Shown here in pieces: positions 30,951 through 43,739 of a stretch of DNA of 64,000 bases. How positions within the stretch are numbered: the stretch's first letter is position 1; each line of letters begins with the position of its first letter. A model generated the notes under the pieces. The model had not been told where the DNA came from and ran no database searches. It saw nothing but the letters and a program-made list of their open reading frames with translations. Made by a program: the position numbers and the translations under genes. The stretch is from Blasia pusilla (taxonomy: Eukaryota; Marchantiophyta; Marchantiopsida; Blasiales). The stretch is from contig CM114275.1 in the NCBI GenBank assembly GCA_050084515.1, forward strand, positions 26,040,001 through 26,104,000. Reading direction: 5' to 3'.

Positions 30951-33900
30951 ATGGGCGGAGAGCCGGACGGGGCTGGTGCAGTAGGGGAAGGGAGTGTTGG
31001 AGGAGGGGCGGAGGGGACCGTGACAGTGCATGTGCGCTGCTCTAATGGGAACAAGTTTTCGTTGGATGTGGATTTGGCAGTCACCGTAAGAGCTATGAAG
31101 GTGATGCTGGCGGAGCGCTCCGAGATTCCCGCCGATCAACAGCGGTTAATATACAAGGGCCGGGTGCTTAAGGACGACAATTCTCTCGAGAGCTACGGTG
31201 AGTAGTTTATCTCTGGCGTAAGGAGGTGAAGCTTTCTTTCCCAACTATGTACAGGATAGCCGCTGTGGTGGTGGGGGGATTATTGTCTTACTTGGATTCT
31301 GTGGGGTTCTTCCTTCGATTTTAGGGATTGATACTCTTGTACCGATTGTATTGTCCTTAGGCTCCGATTCTCTCTGTTTTGCTCTCCCTAGTGACCAAGG
31401 CCCGTGTTGATTATCCAACAATCTCACTGTTGTTGCTCAAGATGATCGAGGCGACGTGATCAAGAACAATCTATCTCGTGGTAGTAGGGTCTATAGTCTG
31501 ACGTAGGGTACTTTTATATCAAGGACCAGGTGTCTATCGCCGACATCGTTTGACAGGATCTGTTACGACAGAGTGATTGAGCGATTTCTCGCTTTTAGTT
31601 TATCCCCGTTGATGGAGATCGGACGATGTCGGCTTTTCTCGTGACCTGGCCAGGTCCCCTGTCTTCCAATGGCTGGACAGATGAGTCAGGTTTTGACCCA
31701 TAGACGCTTTCTCGAAGGATGCAGAGTACCGAATTCCCACATAGATAGTGTAAGAATCCTCGAAGGGAAATTCGGTGTCCTTAAGCTCTTCACCTGTCTG
31801 CAGCAGTATCCATGATCCCAGGTTCCACATGTCAAGGTTGATATAGTTGCCCAACCCTCTTGTTTTCCCGTAGTTTAGACATTCATGCCCTCTGTTTGTA
31901 GAAGAGTTATCAAATGTGTTCTTCGTGAACTTGTGCTGTTCTATTCGTTAAAACAGTACGTATACACATGTAGGGGAGAGCTAACCTTCGGTGTTAAATT
32001 TGTGTCTTGGCCTTGACGGTCATGGTCACTGTATTTTAGGGCTTGGATTATGAAGTACACACCTTTGACGACTTCACATGCGAAATAGGTTATTTCTTTT
32101 GTGGAGTATTTACCTTCGTTTCTGTATTATCAGATGTGCAGGCCAATTTTTTGTGCACTCGTGATTTTATACTTGTAGCCTTTGAGGAAGCTATCTCTAA
32201 TGAGTGAACTGAATTGAACGTAGATATCGTAATTAGTAGGGTCAAGGCTGCTCAAGAGGACGATTCGTACTCTGAATTGAATGGTTTGCCATTTCACTGG
32301 TGGATATATAGATGACGAGGTTTCATTATCTTCTAAACGAATGAGTGTTTGTAGTTCCCTTCCCTTCTCAGTGCTTCTACATTTTCATGGTCGGGATATG
32401 TGTACATACAAGAGCTCGTTGGGTTTTGGAGAGCTTCTTCAGACTATCAGGCTCTCAATCTGGAGTAGTAGACCAAGCTGATTTACTTGTGGACTAACTA
32501 ATTACGAAAAATACACTGACATTTCTTTCATCCACTCCAGGTTTGCAGCATGATCATACTGTACACTTGGTGCGGGGGGCGCCGGCTTCAGTTACAACAT
32601 CTGCCTTCTCTGCCACAACTCCACTTGGACCTGCACCTGGTGCTGGTGTAATCCCACAGACGAATCCTGGACTGCCACAAACGAATCCTGGGTTAAACCC
32701 AGGAGGGCTTGGGGGCCTAACCTTTCCTAATTTTGGCAGTGGCGGTGGGGTTGGTGGTGGTGCTGGATTTGGTATGGGTTTACAAGAGATTCAGCAAGTG
32801 CAGCAGCAGTTGATGCAAAATCCCAATCTGATGAGGGAGATGATGAACATGCCCGCGGTACAGAACTTAATGAACAATCCCGACTTAATGCGAAGCATTA
32901 TCATGAGCAATCCACAGATGAGAGACATCATAGATAGAAATCCTGACCTTGCTCATATACTTAATGATCCTGGAACGCTGCGCCAGACTCTTGATGCTGC
33001 CAGAAATCCTGAGCTAATGAGGGAGATGATGAGAAACACAGATCGAGCTATGAGTAACATCGAGGCATCCCCTGAAGGCTTTAACATGTTGAGACGCATG
33101 TATGAAACAGTTCAAGAGCCTTTGCTGAATGCGGCCACCATGGGTACAGAAGGAGGTGGTGACCTGGCAGGAAATCCGTTTGCAGCTTTACTTGGAGGAC
33201 AGAATCTTGGACAGACTCCAGGGCAACAAATACCAAGTATTAACCTATCAAATACAACCAATGCAACTACAGGAACGACAGGTGCAGCAGGAACTGCGGC
33301 TGCACCAAATACTGCACCGCTTCCAAATCCTTGGAATCCCACACGTAAGTTCATTGGTGACCATGTGTGCATGATTTGGATGGTTCAATGTTCATCAAGA
33401 GGCCTATCTTCAGTCCCTGTATATTTTTTGTGACATTTTCCTTGACTTCAGGTCACATGGAGCCCATCTACTTGTAATTACCGACCACTTTGACATACTC
33501 ACTGAACTTGCTTCTGTCTGCAGCAGCAACTGCGCCCAGCGCCACGGGAGCTGGTACTGCAGCAGCTACAGCTGGGCAAACTCCAGCTGGGGCAACACCC
33601 CTTGCAGGAGGACCTGGTATGACTGGCTTGAGAGGTTCTGCAGGGCTAGGTGGACTTGCCGGTCTTGGACTACCGGACTTTGGAACTGGGGGGGGACCTT
33701 TTGGAGTAGATCCAGCCATGATGCAGCAAATGTTGCAAAACCCTGCAATCTTGCAAATGATGCAGGGTGTCTTACAGAATCCGCAGTATATCAACCAGGT
33801 CCTCGCCGATTTTTGAGCCCTTCCGCTTTTCCTAGAGTTTGAATATCAATAGTTAAAACGTAATATTCACAGGCAAGTAAGTGTTCTTGGATTTGACAAG

Positions 33901-35065
33901 ATTTGAACTGGATCTAAACCTTGTACGAGAAGACAATTCCTTGTTCTGATCTAGGTGTCATATATCGGTGATGCCACAAATGGCTAGCAGTTGGTACTCT
34001 CATGTAGACGTATCCTGTATGAACATCTTTTGGATTGTTTGCAGGTTATGAACATGCAACCACATCTTCGCTCATTGCTGAATGGCAACCCTCAGTTCAG
34101 GGAAATGATGCAAAGTCCAGACTTCATTCGCCAGATTAGTAGTCCAGAGAGTTTACAGGTAACGCGCTATTTTTTCTCCCGTGGATGAATGTTTGAACAT
34201 GAACTGGGGATTACTTAAATTGTGAGTTTCCTCTGGTGCCACAGAGTTGTCTCTCTGGAATCTAATAGATTTCATATATTTTTTGCAGCAAATGCTTCAA
34301 GTTCAACAGGCGGTTCTAAGTCAACTTCAGGGCAGACAACAGCCTGGGCAGTACGTTCTCTCCCACTTTTCAATCTTGATTGGAAGTCTTTTTCTGGAAT
34401 TGTTCCTTGCAGTAAGACATCTGATATTTGCAGACTGATTCAAATGGTTTGGATTCGTATATGTGCCATGACTGAACATATCCCTTGGCTTATTTTTCAA
34501 CAGGACTCAAGGGCAGCCTGGTGGAGCCACTGGTGCCACCCCTGGCATGGATTTAAGCTCGCTATTAAGTATGTTTGGAGGATTAGGAAGCACATTACCA
34601 GGAAGCACTCCAGAGGGTATTCTTCTGTCTCTACAGACTGCGTGTGGAAGGAAAAATTCATGTCCTATGTTGCAACGATAAAAGATGTGTCCTCACATTG
34701 TTCAAGTGCTTGTTGAAGATCTAACCTGAAGGGAGTCTTATTAGACGAGTGTCTTGATAATTTTCACTTCAATTTTCCAAATTTTGTATCATGTGATTTG
34801 GAGAGGAAACATTGACCCTTCCAATGTGCACAATACAGCCAAATTTTGGCTTACGCATGGCATGCCGTCTCTCAATTTTCGTGAGACTAATTATGTCTTG
34901 TTATGTGCAGTGAACACTATTCCACCTGAGCAGTTGTATGAAGCCCAGCTTTCTCAGCTTCAAGATATGGGATTTTACGATATACAAGAGAACATAAGAG
35001 CCTTGGCTGCCACTGGAGGAAATGTCCATGCAGCTGTGGAGCGGCTTCTAAGAAACCCTGGCTAA
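30951..35065 (+). CDS. DSK2: Ubiquilin (DSK2-type ubiquitin receptor), 7 exons, 589 aa
   Basis: Spliced exons: 30951-31197, 32541-33344, 33524-33798, 34045-34158, 34289-34350, 34504-34616 and 34911-35065. All introns are GT-AG, and the sum is 1770 bases with one frame. The first in-frame ATG is 30951 (the frame is open upstream from 30882 but only by GTG). Domains: Gly-rich start; ubiquitin-like domain about residues 23-95 ('[18 protein letters not shown]', '[18 protein letters not shown]'); Met/Asn-rich STI1-type repeats ('[13 protein letters not shown]', '[19 protein letters not shown]', later '[13 protein letters not shown]', '[17 protein letters not shown]'); Gly/Ala/Thr-rich linkers; C-terminal UBA about residues 540-589 ('[20 protein letters not shown]', '[10 protein letters not shown]'). 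Ubiquilins carry ubiquitinated clients to the proteasome, binding it through the UBL and ubiquitin through the UBA. This is the only intact-looking host gene in the window. Confidence 0.93.
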
Positions 35066-35700
35066 TTCTCAGGTGGCTGTTGGGGATTTGTCCGCTGAAT
35101 TTGGTTGCTTACTCAGACTCAGAGAGTTTGGAGCTGTACTTGACAATGGTCCAATTGGTATTTGCACTTCAATTCTGGCTAGTGTATGTCTGAAGAGTTG
35201 ACATCTTTAGGGGCCAGCTTTTGGCGTGGCAGTACAAAGAAATGAAACTTTTGAAAGTAGCGTGCTTGTTGCTCTCCAGAAATTATGAGAGCTGTGTATG
35301 CCAGGATAAAGCTGTACATTGAGTGTAGCTACCACGGCGGCAAGTCTTGTCAGCTGGGCATGTAGTGGGGTGTACAGTGTTTATTGTTATCTAGATCTTC
35401 CATTACTGACACCTTGTGATGAGGTGGTATTCTTGTTCTTGGATCAATTGTGAGCAAACCTTCAAACCTGTGGGAAATAGTTGAGATCTATGGTGTCCGT
35501 TGAATGGATAGCCTGGGGTTAGAACTTTCGTCTTATCTTTCAGTGGGAAGTCTATGTCAAGTCAAGAAACAATTCCCATACTTCATGTGGGAAGTGTCAT
35601 TCTGAATTGCTGTATAAGGGAAGAAAATTTGTAATGATTTTTAACAACCAGTGTACTATGTCAAATTTTGTATCACGGTTTGCAGAATCCTAATGTTGGG
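35066..35700 (+). other. 3' UTR and downstream flank of the ubiquilin gene
   Basis: No open frame of note. The sequence becomes T-rich toward 35600-35690 ('AATTTGTAATGATTTTT'), a plausible polyadenylation region, but no canonical AATAAA can be fixed. Confidence 0.4.
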
Positions 35701-37480
35701 CGCTTGTGTAGCTTTTTGGAGAATTTCATGGATGGATAACGGTAGGTATCGATCCAGCTGGAGTTGACCTGTAGCTCACCATTAGCTCATCCTGCATGGC
35801 CCTCAGAAGCTTGTACACAGAGGTTCGTGGTATTCGTAGGTGAGCTGTGGGAGTGAACTAAAATGGAAAGTCCCGCGTCGAAGTGAGTGTACGAACTTCT
35901 TGTAGCAGGTTTCGGCCCTGCAGTTGGGTACTTATAACATCTTCACGTGTTTGCCATATTTTCAGATCCTGTAAAAGTTTGGTAAGGCTTGGTGATTAAT
36001 TGACGTCCTCTCGAAAGTGTAGTAGCTTTCCCCCAGAAGTGCATGGATTTCATGTGGGAAGTGCAAAGCGCTGTGACTATGTACAAAACCTGGTGTATGT
36101 ATTATCCGCCACTCCGGTGGAGGGTGCGAAGCTTATTTCCCTGGGCTTTGCTATTGAGTTCAGCAAAGGAATGTTTAATTTCCCTTAAAGGTTTCGTTTC
36201 CGTGATCCCCCATCGCGCCCGCATGAAGGTAGGTTTTCAAGCGTTCACCTTCTATCCACAAGACCCATCATCTTCTATCCACGAGCGGAGTTCCGCGCGT
36301 GGTCCGACTGTGATAACTGTCCTCCTGGGAGGCTTGGATCTCCCAGAAGGAGCCTCTTACCGATCACAAGAACTCCTCGCCGCGCATCCTCAACAGCCGA
36401 TGTGGACATTCATCAGCGAATCATCACCACCTCTGGCGTGCGAGGTGACATGTGCCAAGTTGTCTGCGTGCGTAATTTCGCAACATGACGAAGTTGGTGC
36501 AAGGTGCAGCACTCAATGCGAGATTCCTCGTCACAGTTGCGCTTTCCCGAGCCCATTAACTCGGGTGATGATAGGCGCCGTAGTATAGCAATACAGCTGT
36601 TGGACACCAGCCCAGTCCGCGCATCTTTGGTTCTTAGACCACTGGCGAACCGAACGCGCCAAAACTTAAATTCGGCAAGATGACGGTGCCCTTACTACAT
36701 GGAACCGTCTCCCTCAGAAATGAAATCACGGGCTTCGCGGTTGGCTCGCGACTCACGAGAGCGGCGAAACAAAGACGCAACTGGCCGACGCCACTGACTG
36801 CGAGCACGTTTCGACTCGAATCACAGGAAATTCGAGTACGCGAGCCGCAGGCGGCAGTGTTGGCACGCGTGAGCAGCGCAATGAAACCAGGTTTGTCGTT
36901 TCCGAAAATCCTCCTCTAAACGCCGTCCCCTCTCAGAACGTTGCGACACGAGCCGAACGCAACACTAATCTGTCACTGGCGATTCCCCGATTCCTCTCCG
37001 CAACTGTTCACACCGCACGATAATCCCTCCATCCGTTCCTCGGCCCAAGACAGAAGACAGAAGAGAAGACCTCCTGGACAACACATCGAAGATCATGCCT
37101 ATATCTGGGCCCCAGCCCGCTCTCCCAATCGTCCGCCCCCAGATGCGAGCCGCTTCCTCAGGCGATCGTTGAACGGCGCTGTTGCTGTACGCCCTTCCAG
37201 CCATCTCATGTCTGTAGTCGGAGTGATTGAATTGTCGTTATGGGAAACGTGGACTTGTTACACAAGAACTGGTGTTCAACGGTTTGCTCGCTTACTGTAT
37301 TCTCCTTACGAAGTCAAATACACGAGTGTCCATGTTGAGTATTTTCATTACAATTTACTTTTATTTAATAGTAGATTGAATTTTCGAAGTAGAGTTTCCG
37401 AGGGACGACTTTGGCCGTGTCAATTCCTTGATATGATGGAAAAAAAGAGAAATAAAATGTCTACAACAAAAGACTCATAG
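35701..37480. other. GC-rich intergenic stretch, no recognised gene
   Basis: Open frames of 181 codons (36043-36588) and 179 codons (36941-37480) exist on the plus strand, but neither shows a recognisable domain. Codon choice and composition give no support, and GC richness alone favours chance open frames. This could be regulatory DNA or a remnant of a neighbouring gene. Confidence 0.3.
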
Positions 37481-40430
37481 AAGAATTTGGAGATATGGAA
37501 GGATAACATACGCATACCATTGAGACATAATAAAACAGACTTGTAAAAAAATATTCATTTTATTATTTGAATATTCATTAAATGTTGTCCCATCTATTAC
37601 ATTATTATCAATATCACTTCTCTCTTTGACACATGTCCTTTCTAGTTAATAAATTTATTCGATGTCTAAGCCCTAAGCCAATTCGAATTCAATTTGGAGC
37701 TGAGGATGCACAAAATTATACTTTTGTGCATCGCATGAGCACTAGCTAGTCTATTTTAATAGTGTACCAGTTGATGGTCATGGGATGTGCGAGGTAACTT
37801 GAATGAACGACTTGTGACTAATGATTTAATTAACCCCCAAAATTTTTAATTCATCCCTAAAATCAATTTCGAATGATCTTTTAAGCCAAGGAATCGAGTC
37901 GTCATATTCGTTGAGAGAGCCAAATGTTAAGAGGATAGGTGTTCAAAAATCAAAGGGACATTCTCCAATAATAATATAGATGTTTTAAATTTCATTTAAT
38001 TACACGTATTATATGTGAATTTATTTTTGAGAAATAAGGAGAATGTCAACTATGGAAATTGACATGAAATGATACAAAATAGAAGGGGAAATTGTTGAGA
38101 ATGGAAAAATAGATAGGAAATTTTGATAATTAAAATAATTGCAATGATTTTTTATGATGAAAAAAAATTCACACGATACTCATATAATATTGTATATCTT
38201 AATAGACCTAAATTTTTTAATGGAAAAGAAAATTTATGAGAAATTTTCAAATGATATCAAATATTAAAATTTCTAGATATCCAAATTATGGTGGTCTTGA
38301 GAAGGAAATCTTTATTGTCGAGTTATTTTATCAATCTAACATAATAACTACAGAATCTTGAAGACGTCCATAAATAAAATATTATCAAAATTGAAAGAAA
38401 TATTTTTAAGGTATGTCTCAAAAAATGAGTGAATTTGATAGGAAATTTTATAGAAGAATAAAATAAGGTGCAAGTCTATAGTTGTGCCTTTTTTTGAACG
38501 TAAATAAAAAGGATTATCACATAACAAAAGAGATTCATAAAGTATGGATTTTAACATGAACCTTTTACACCAAGCTTGAAGAAAACTATTCATAGGGAAT
38601 ATTCACTATGAAGAAATTAGAATAAAATTAAATCCATGAAAATTTTGAAGAACAAAGGGGTGTATCTCAATCATAGGGTATAAAATTTTCTTTTGAAATG
38701 GAACTTCAAAATGATTTTGAAAAGATTTTCAAATTAAAAACTTACGTACTATCTCTTAGACATAAGACATATTATAGGTAGATGGTAGGAAAGTGTTCAT
38801 CTTGATTATTTTTTCTAAGTAATGCGGTTCACAACTTAAGCTATATTGTTGATACTTCTTATTCTAGGAATGGATGTAATCGATACATGACTTTGGCAAT
38901 TGTAAATATCTTGGAGTAATGAATAGTTTCAATGGTAGCAGTCTCTCCTAAGAGGGATGAAATTCATGAAGGTATGTATGATGCGATGTTCAAATTGTCA
39001 CAATCTTTGCCAAACTACACATACTTGGAGTTGAAGATTACCATATCTTTTTAGTTTGGGATAATGTAGTGGTTACTGAGAGGTAAAAAATGCATGAGAT
39101 CCACACATCTATATTAGTATTTGTCATAGCTCCTCATGTGTTAAACTCCAAAATTTTGTGTTTAAAGGATGTTTTCATGGTGGATGTAGTCATTGTCATA
39201 AGTTATTCAAATATTCATATGATTTTTGTCACCCAAAATACGATTTTCTCTAATGTAACAAAGTAGATACATAAAAAATTTCCATTAAGATGTGATTTAT
39301 AAAGCCAATAGGAAGGTTCTCCCTTGGTAAAAGACACAATGAGAAGAAACCACAAGGAAGTCCAAAATTGTGGGATTCATTCAAGTTACTCCCCATATCA
39401 AGTTACCTCTTCATGCCCCACAACCTCTTTGTTTAAGATAAGGGGGATTTTTTTTTTCATTTCCTAGGACAATATGTGTTTTCACATGGATTATTCATGT
39501 GGCATCCTTTGATATAGGGAGTTTTTCAGTGTCCAACTCTCTTATCTTGTACTATCTGAAATTTGTATATAGAGCCTTCCTTGCTTTCTATCAACATTAA
39601 CTTGATTTTACCATGAATCTCTATTAGACCCCATAAATTATATGTTCTTATGTAGTCAAGGAAGGGCATTGAAATTTTTTGTTACTTGTTTTTATAGTTG
39701 TAGTAGTTGAAAGTAGCTCCCAGAAATATGATGCAAGAAGCCAAGCATGCTCTAAGCTTCTATGCATTTATTATTAAACAACTACCATCCCTTTTATCAT
39801 ATGGAACCTTAATCAAAGCAATCAAGGAAGTCATAAGTGGGAAATTAATTTTTATGACTAAAGGAAGTGTATGTGGAGTTCTTTGACAAAAAGATGCAAG
39901 AATATTAATGGTAATGTTCCAATGGTGATATGCTGCTTTAATTATATAATTTTTAATTTTTTTGAGGAAATTGAAACTCTTGGTGTTTTAGAAGAGAAGA
40001 GAGGCGAGAGAAGGTAAAATTTCAGTTTTGGGCAAGGAGATGTCAATCAAAGACTCAAAGCTTAAGGGTAGAAGATGACAAGTAGAGGCATAAATGTAAC
40101 GAAACTTTGGTGGCATTTTTAGGGCTTTCCCAATAAATTTAGAAATTTGGGTGTTTAGAACAAGACAATTAGAGCAATCCTTTGGCAGTGTTCTATCGAT
40201 CTTACAGAGCTTGTCAAGGGCTTTTCAACCTATCCAAAATTTTTAGATTCTAAGATTTAAAGCTCTTATAATAACAATTTAAGTGTAGGAAAATGCAATT
40301 AGTGAAGGAGAGTAAAGTAATTTGCTCTTTATAGGCCAACTTCAACTAGTTTTTTCATATACTTGGTCACTTTTGGAAAATTTTTGGTCAATTTATCTAA
40401 AGGAGTCGACTTTGCTTCAATTGGAGAAGT
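37481..40430. other. AT-rich intergenic DNA, nothing recognised
   Basis: Strongly AT-rich with many stops in all frames. A few segments (e.g. 39700-39900) look like decayed coding sequence but I cannot name a family. Confidence 0.3.
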
Positions 40431-40439
40431 GTAGAGCAG

Positions 40440-41040
40440 GAAATTACGATTTACTAGTAAAATTGTGTTTAATGGGATATTCTTCAACAATAATCATGGG
40501 CAAGAAGCTAGATAAGCACAATTATAATGTTTGGAAGTTTTTTATGAAATAATTTCTCATGGTTTAAGAACTACGGAAGCTTGTTATAGATGATGAGGCC
40601 AAGACACAAGATGATTGCACAAACTTGAATGTTTGTACTTGGAACAAACACGCAAGACAAGTAATCCATTATATATTAATAACCATGAGTTTGCCAATGA
40701 TTGATCACATTCCAGATCTTGATATTCCAATGGAGGCTTGGAATGCATTAAAGAAGCTATTACAAACACTACAAAGGCGGGAAGACTTCAATTGAAACAA
40801 AAATCGAACAAAGTGATGAAAGGGTAGCAAAACCTTAATGATTATGCTTTGAATATCACACATATTGTTTATCAATTGAATAGCATTGGAGTGATCATAG
40901 AAGACAATGATTTGATTCAAATCATCATCTTCAATTCCTTTAAAAAGATTATTAGTCTTTCGAGACCTCTATCTCGTTGAGAAACAAGTATCAAACCTTT
41001 CAATAATTAGTCCCATTATTAATGAGTCATGAGATGCCTA
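40440..41040 (+). pseudogene. Ty1/copia gag remnant
   Basis: Pieces read 'GKKLDKHNYNVWKFFMK', 'ELRKLVIDDEAKTQDD', 'WNKHARQVIHYILITM', 'MEAWNALKKL' and 'LNRIGVIIEDNDLIQ'-like text. These match the order of a copia gag: start block, linker, Trp-containing helix, then the 'L..IG..I.D.D' segment. Stops and a shift break it. No zinc knuckle or polymerase follows on this strand. Confidence 0.65.
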
Positions 41041-41175
41041 ATATTCAAAAATTATAGCCCGCTTAATATAAAAATGGAATACTCTATTTTCAAGCAAGGT
41101 TGAAAATATAAAAATTTCATATTCGTGCACTTATGTATGTCCCTAGGAGGAACATATTTGTGTGGGCCTAGGTAC

Positions 41176-41329
41176 CAAGTTTGCATAGACACGGACATGC
41201 CCAACGGATCCCTTGCCCATACCTAAGCTCGCCTTGGAGCCTGCTATGCACGTAATATAGACCCATGCTCGCCGAGCTCGTAACGAAGCTTACCCGCCAG
41301 AGAGACATGTCCGTTTCCATGCAACTTTG
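41176..41329. mobile_element. MITE-like element with 24-bp terminal inverted repeats
   Basis: The left end (41176-41199, TTGCATAGACACGGACATG inside) pairs with the right end (41306-41329, CATGTCCGTTTCCATGCAA inside) as an inverted repeat with few mismatches. The 154-bp interior is non-coding. It lies inside the copia remnant area. The element family and target duplication are not resolved. Confidence 0.5.
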
Positions 41330-41436
41330 TTGGCAGTTAATGGATTAAAAATATGCAAAGTCTATGGTAGAATCTTTTTTGGTTTTGGTGGATATCAAAC
41401 ATATGGAGGAAAAGGAACTCAACATAATGTTATTCA

Positions 41437-41676
41437 ATGAGCTTTGAAACCAATACCAAGCACAATGACAAGGTGGTAATGGTGAAAACCGTTGGGTTCA
41501 AGTCAACAATAAAGGGTCCCGAAATCTTGCAACTATTGCAGGATGAAGGGTTATTATGCAAAATTTTGCGTAAAAAAAGAAGCCCAAATAGGTTGATGCG
41601 TGCCATCTTGGCACCAACTCCTCATCATTCTTTCCTTGCCATCGATCTCCAATTGCATCTTGCCTACAACACGTAA
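41437..41676. other. Short S1 fragment and copia-linked sequence
   Basis: The bases 41578-41660 match the RNase H-integrase linker of the S1 element at 48985-49050 (e.g. 'TGGCACCAACTCCTCATCA'), so a small S1 piece sits here in minus orientation. The remainder is unassigned. Confidence 0.4.
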
Positions 41677-41889
41677 AGAATGGAAATAAAACTTTTTATT
41701 CACACACAAAAATACGTAAAGAATAATAAAAAATTATTCACTCACACACACGATGGAGAATAAAGTTTTCCAAATGAGAGAATTAGTGGGGGATGGCCAT
41801 TAGTCCCCTTATCAATTATATAGGGTATATAAAAGTAAACCTAACCCTAATCATACTCTCTGTTGATACGAATTATGATAAACTAACCC

Positions 41890-42430
41890 TAGCAACCATG
41901 CTAGTCGACAAGTTTGATGAAAAATTATTGTTTGAATCTTTGGCATAGAAACATCTAATTTGAGCATTTTGCAAGATTTTGCTCATTTGGCTATCATAGT
42001 ATGATCTTCCATTCTTTCAATGAAACAAACATCTATGTTAAACTTCACTTGATAACCTTATTCTACTATATGTCCTCTACAAATTAAATTTCTTGTAATG
42101 GTAGGAATATATGCAACATTTTTCAATAAAGTTGGAACTTTATTAGTATGCATGATAAAATGTTGTATATCATCTATTGTAGCATTCATGCAAGATCTTT
42201 CATAGGCTCCAAACTACAAAACTATTTAGCTAGTGAATGATTTGACACACCATAGTTGATGTACCAATCTCCTATAGTGTCAATCTTGAAGATAACTCCC
42301 ACATGATGAGTCATAGCCAAGAGATGCTTAGTTTTTCAGTGTTGTTAAACTTGATAATTCACTTGATATTGTTGCTCGACATAGTTTTCTCGTTGTTATA
42401 AAACTCCCTTTCTTATGTTTGCCTTTTTTT
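41890..42430 (-). pseudogene. Ty1/copia protease-region remnant
   Basis: On the minus strand: 'DTIGDWYINYGVSNH', which corresponds to the copia protease start 'WYIDSGASNHMT' with the catalytic DSG changed to NYG. It is followed by 'KVPTLLKNVAYIPTITRNLI', the usual 'L.DVLYVP.L..NLLS' block, and 'GYQVKFN'. It lies on the strand opposite to the nearby copia gag, so the two are from different insertions or an inversion. Confidence 0.65.
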
Positions 42431-42452
42431 TAACTAGAATGTTTAGACTTCG

Positions 42453-43446
42453 ATGGCAAGGTCTGATGGAGAGTTCTTAGATCCAAAGGTCGGTCAGGAC
42501 TTGACATGTGGCCGAGATATTCACGAGGATGGAGTAGTCTTGGAGTACCTGCGTACTTGTAGCATTGCGAGCATAGTGGGTGCTAGAGAGCAGGATATGA
42601 TCCTACAACGAGCCAGACGATTCTGGTGGGAGGAGACACATGTGTTGCGAGTTTGGGAGGATGGTAGAGTACGTGTAGCGCCTCATCCTTCATAGAGAGC
42701 ACGTTTGGTGTGACATGCCCATGAGGAGTTGGATCATTTTGGAGTGAAGCGGACGTACAACTTCCTTCAGATAAAATATTGGTGGTGAGGCATGCAGACT
42801 GACGTTCAGTAGTTTGTTGCTAGGCGCATGGTGTGTGATCGGGTAATAAACAGTCGCTACCCCCTGGTATGTGCCGCTTTCCTAATCCAAAGATAGGAGA
42901 GCACCCCTTCTCCCAAGGTTACGGGGTCATTTTTCCGAGTACAGACATTTGTCAAATGCTTGGACTCCACAATTGCCAATAGCGTTTGAGAGCTTGGCGA
43001 TTGCACAACATCTGGATATCTTGAGGTATGCGACTATTCAGGGAGGTGGTTATCGACCGACTATTCGGAGGTTTCATTAGGGAGACTATGTCTACTTACA
43101 GCACACGACATTCATAACGTTGGATGTGACTGTAGGACGTACTATCTTGAGTGTGCGTGAGGTTTTGCCATCTGGTGTTCTCTTATTGGAGGGACGAGAT
43201 GGTATGGTTTGGAGGGACCATGTTCGTAATTGTGCGTCATGTCACCTTCCTAACATTGACGGTACAATTGATCTGAGCTTAGTAGTAGTTCCTACATGCT
43301 TGCGATGTATGTTGTGTGGTTCGGCCCGTGGTGCAACCATTATACTAGTATGTGATGGATGTTTTAGAGGATGGCATATGGCATGCCTAACGCTACCTCT
43401 CACTAGGGTTCTTCGAGGACGATGGATGTGCCTCAGATGTACATAG
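42453..43446 (+). pseudogene. Integrase with PHD finger, core deleted (S1)
   Basis: The N-terminal piece reads 'GVVLEYLRTCSIASIV', 'RARRFWWEETHVLRVWEDGR' and, after a stop, 'HAHEELDHFGVKRTYN' with 'VARRMVCDR'. This is the HHCC zinc domain with the first Cys mutated. The catalytic core is absent: at about 42900 the sequence jumps to the tail. From 43120 an open frame gives the GPY/F-like module ('TILSVREVLPSGVLLLEGRD') and a PHD finger with all eight ligands: CMLC, CDGC, HMAC, CLRC. The stop is at 43446. Confidence 0.8.
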
Positions 43447-43627
43447 AGTAAGTAGTTATAGATTCTAACTTGAGTCTATGACATGGATGACAAGAAGACG
43501 ACTAACGATAGGGCCACATGAGCACCCGACCTTCTTGCTCTTAGCGTCCTAAAGATGTATGTCATGGTAGATAGGGATAGATGGCTGTCTGGAGTTAGAG
43601 GGACCTAACCATCAGCTAGGGGGGCGA

Positions 43628-43737
43628 TTGGAGATAATCTGGTACTTCTCGTCTGGTTGTGTGGATTCCATGAGTTAGCATGGGATCATGTGTGGTTGTA
43701 TGTGCATTCGGTGATAGCGATGTATATACGCACGAGA
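43628..43737 (+). repeat. S1 block B1
   Basis: Follows the G-run CTAGGGGGGCGA. It starts TTGGAGATAATC and ends ACGCACGAGA. The 2-base spacer GT and block A2 follow. Confidence 0.85.
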
Positions 43738-43739
43738 GT

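Noticed and set aside
30660-31139. 159-codon minus-strand frame opposite ubiquilin exon 1
   Set aside because: Pro/Ser-rich low-complexity shadow of the GC-rich first exon and 5' UTR.
32543-33433. Single-exon 296-residue gene at 32543
   Set aside because: It is exon 2 of ubiquilin read through into intron 2; canonical splice sites at 32540 and 33345 join it to the neighbours.
36043-36588. 181-codon open frame as a gene
   Set aside because: GC-rich DNA with no recognisable domain and overlapping open frames on both strands; not supported.
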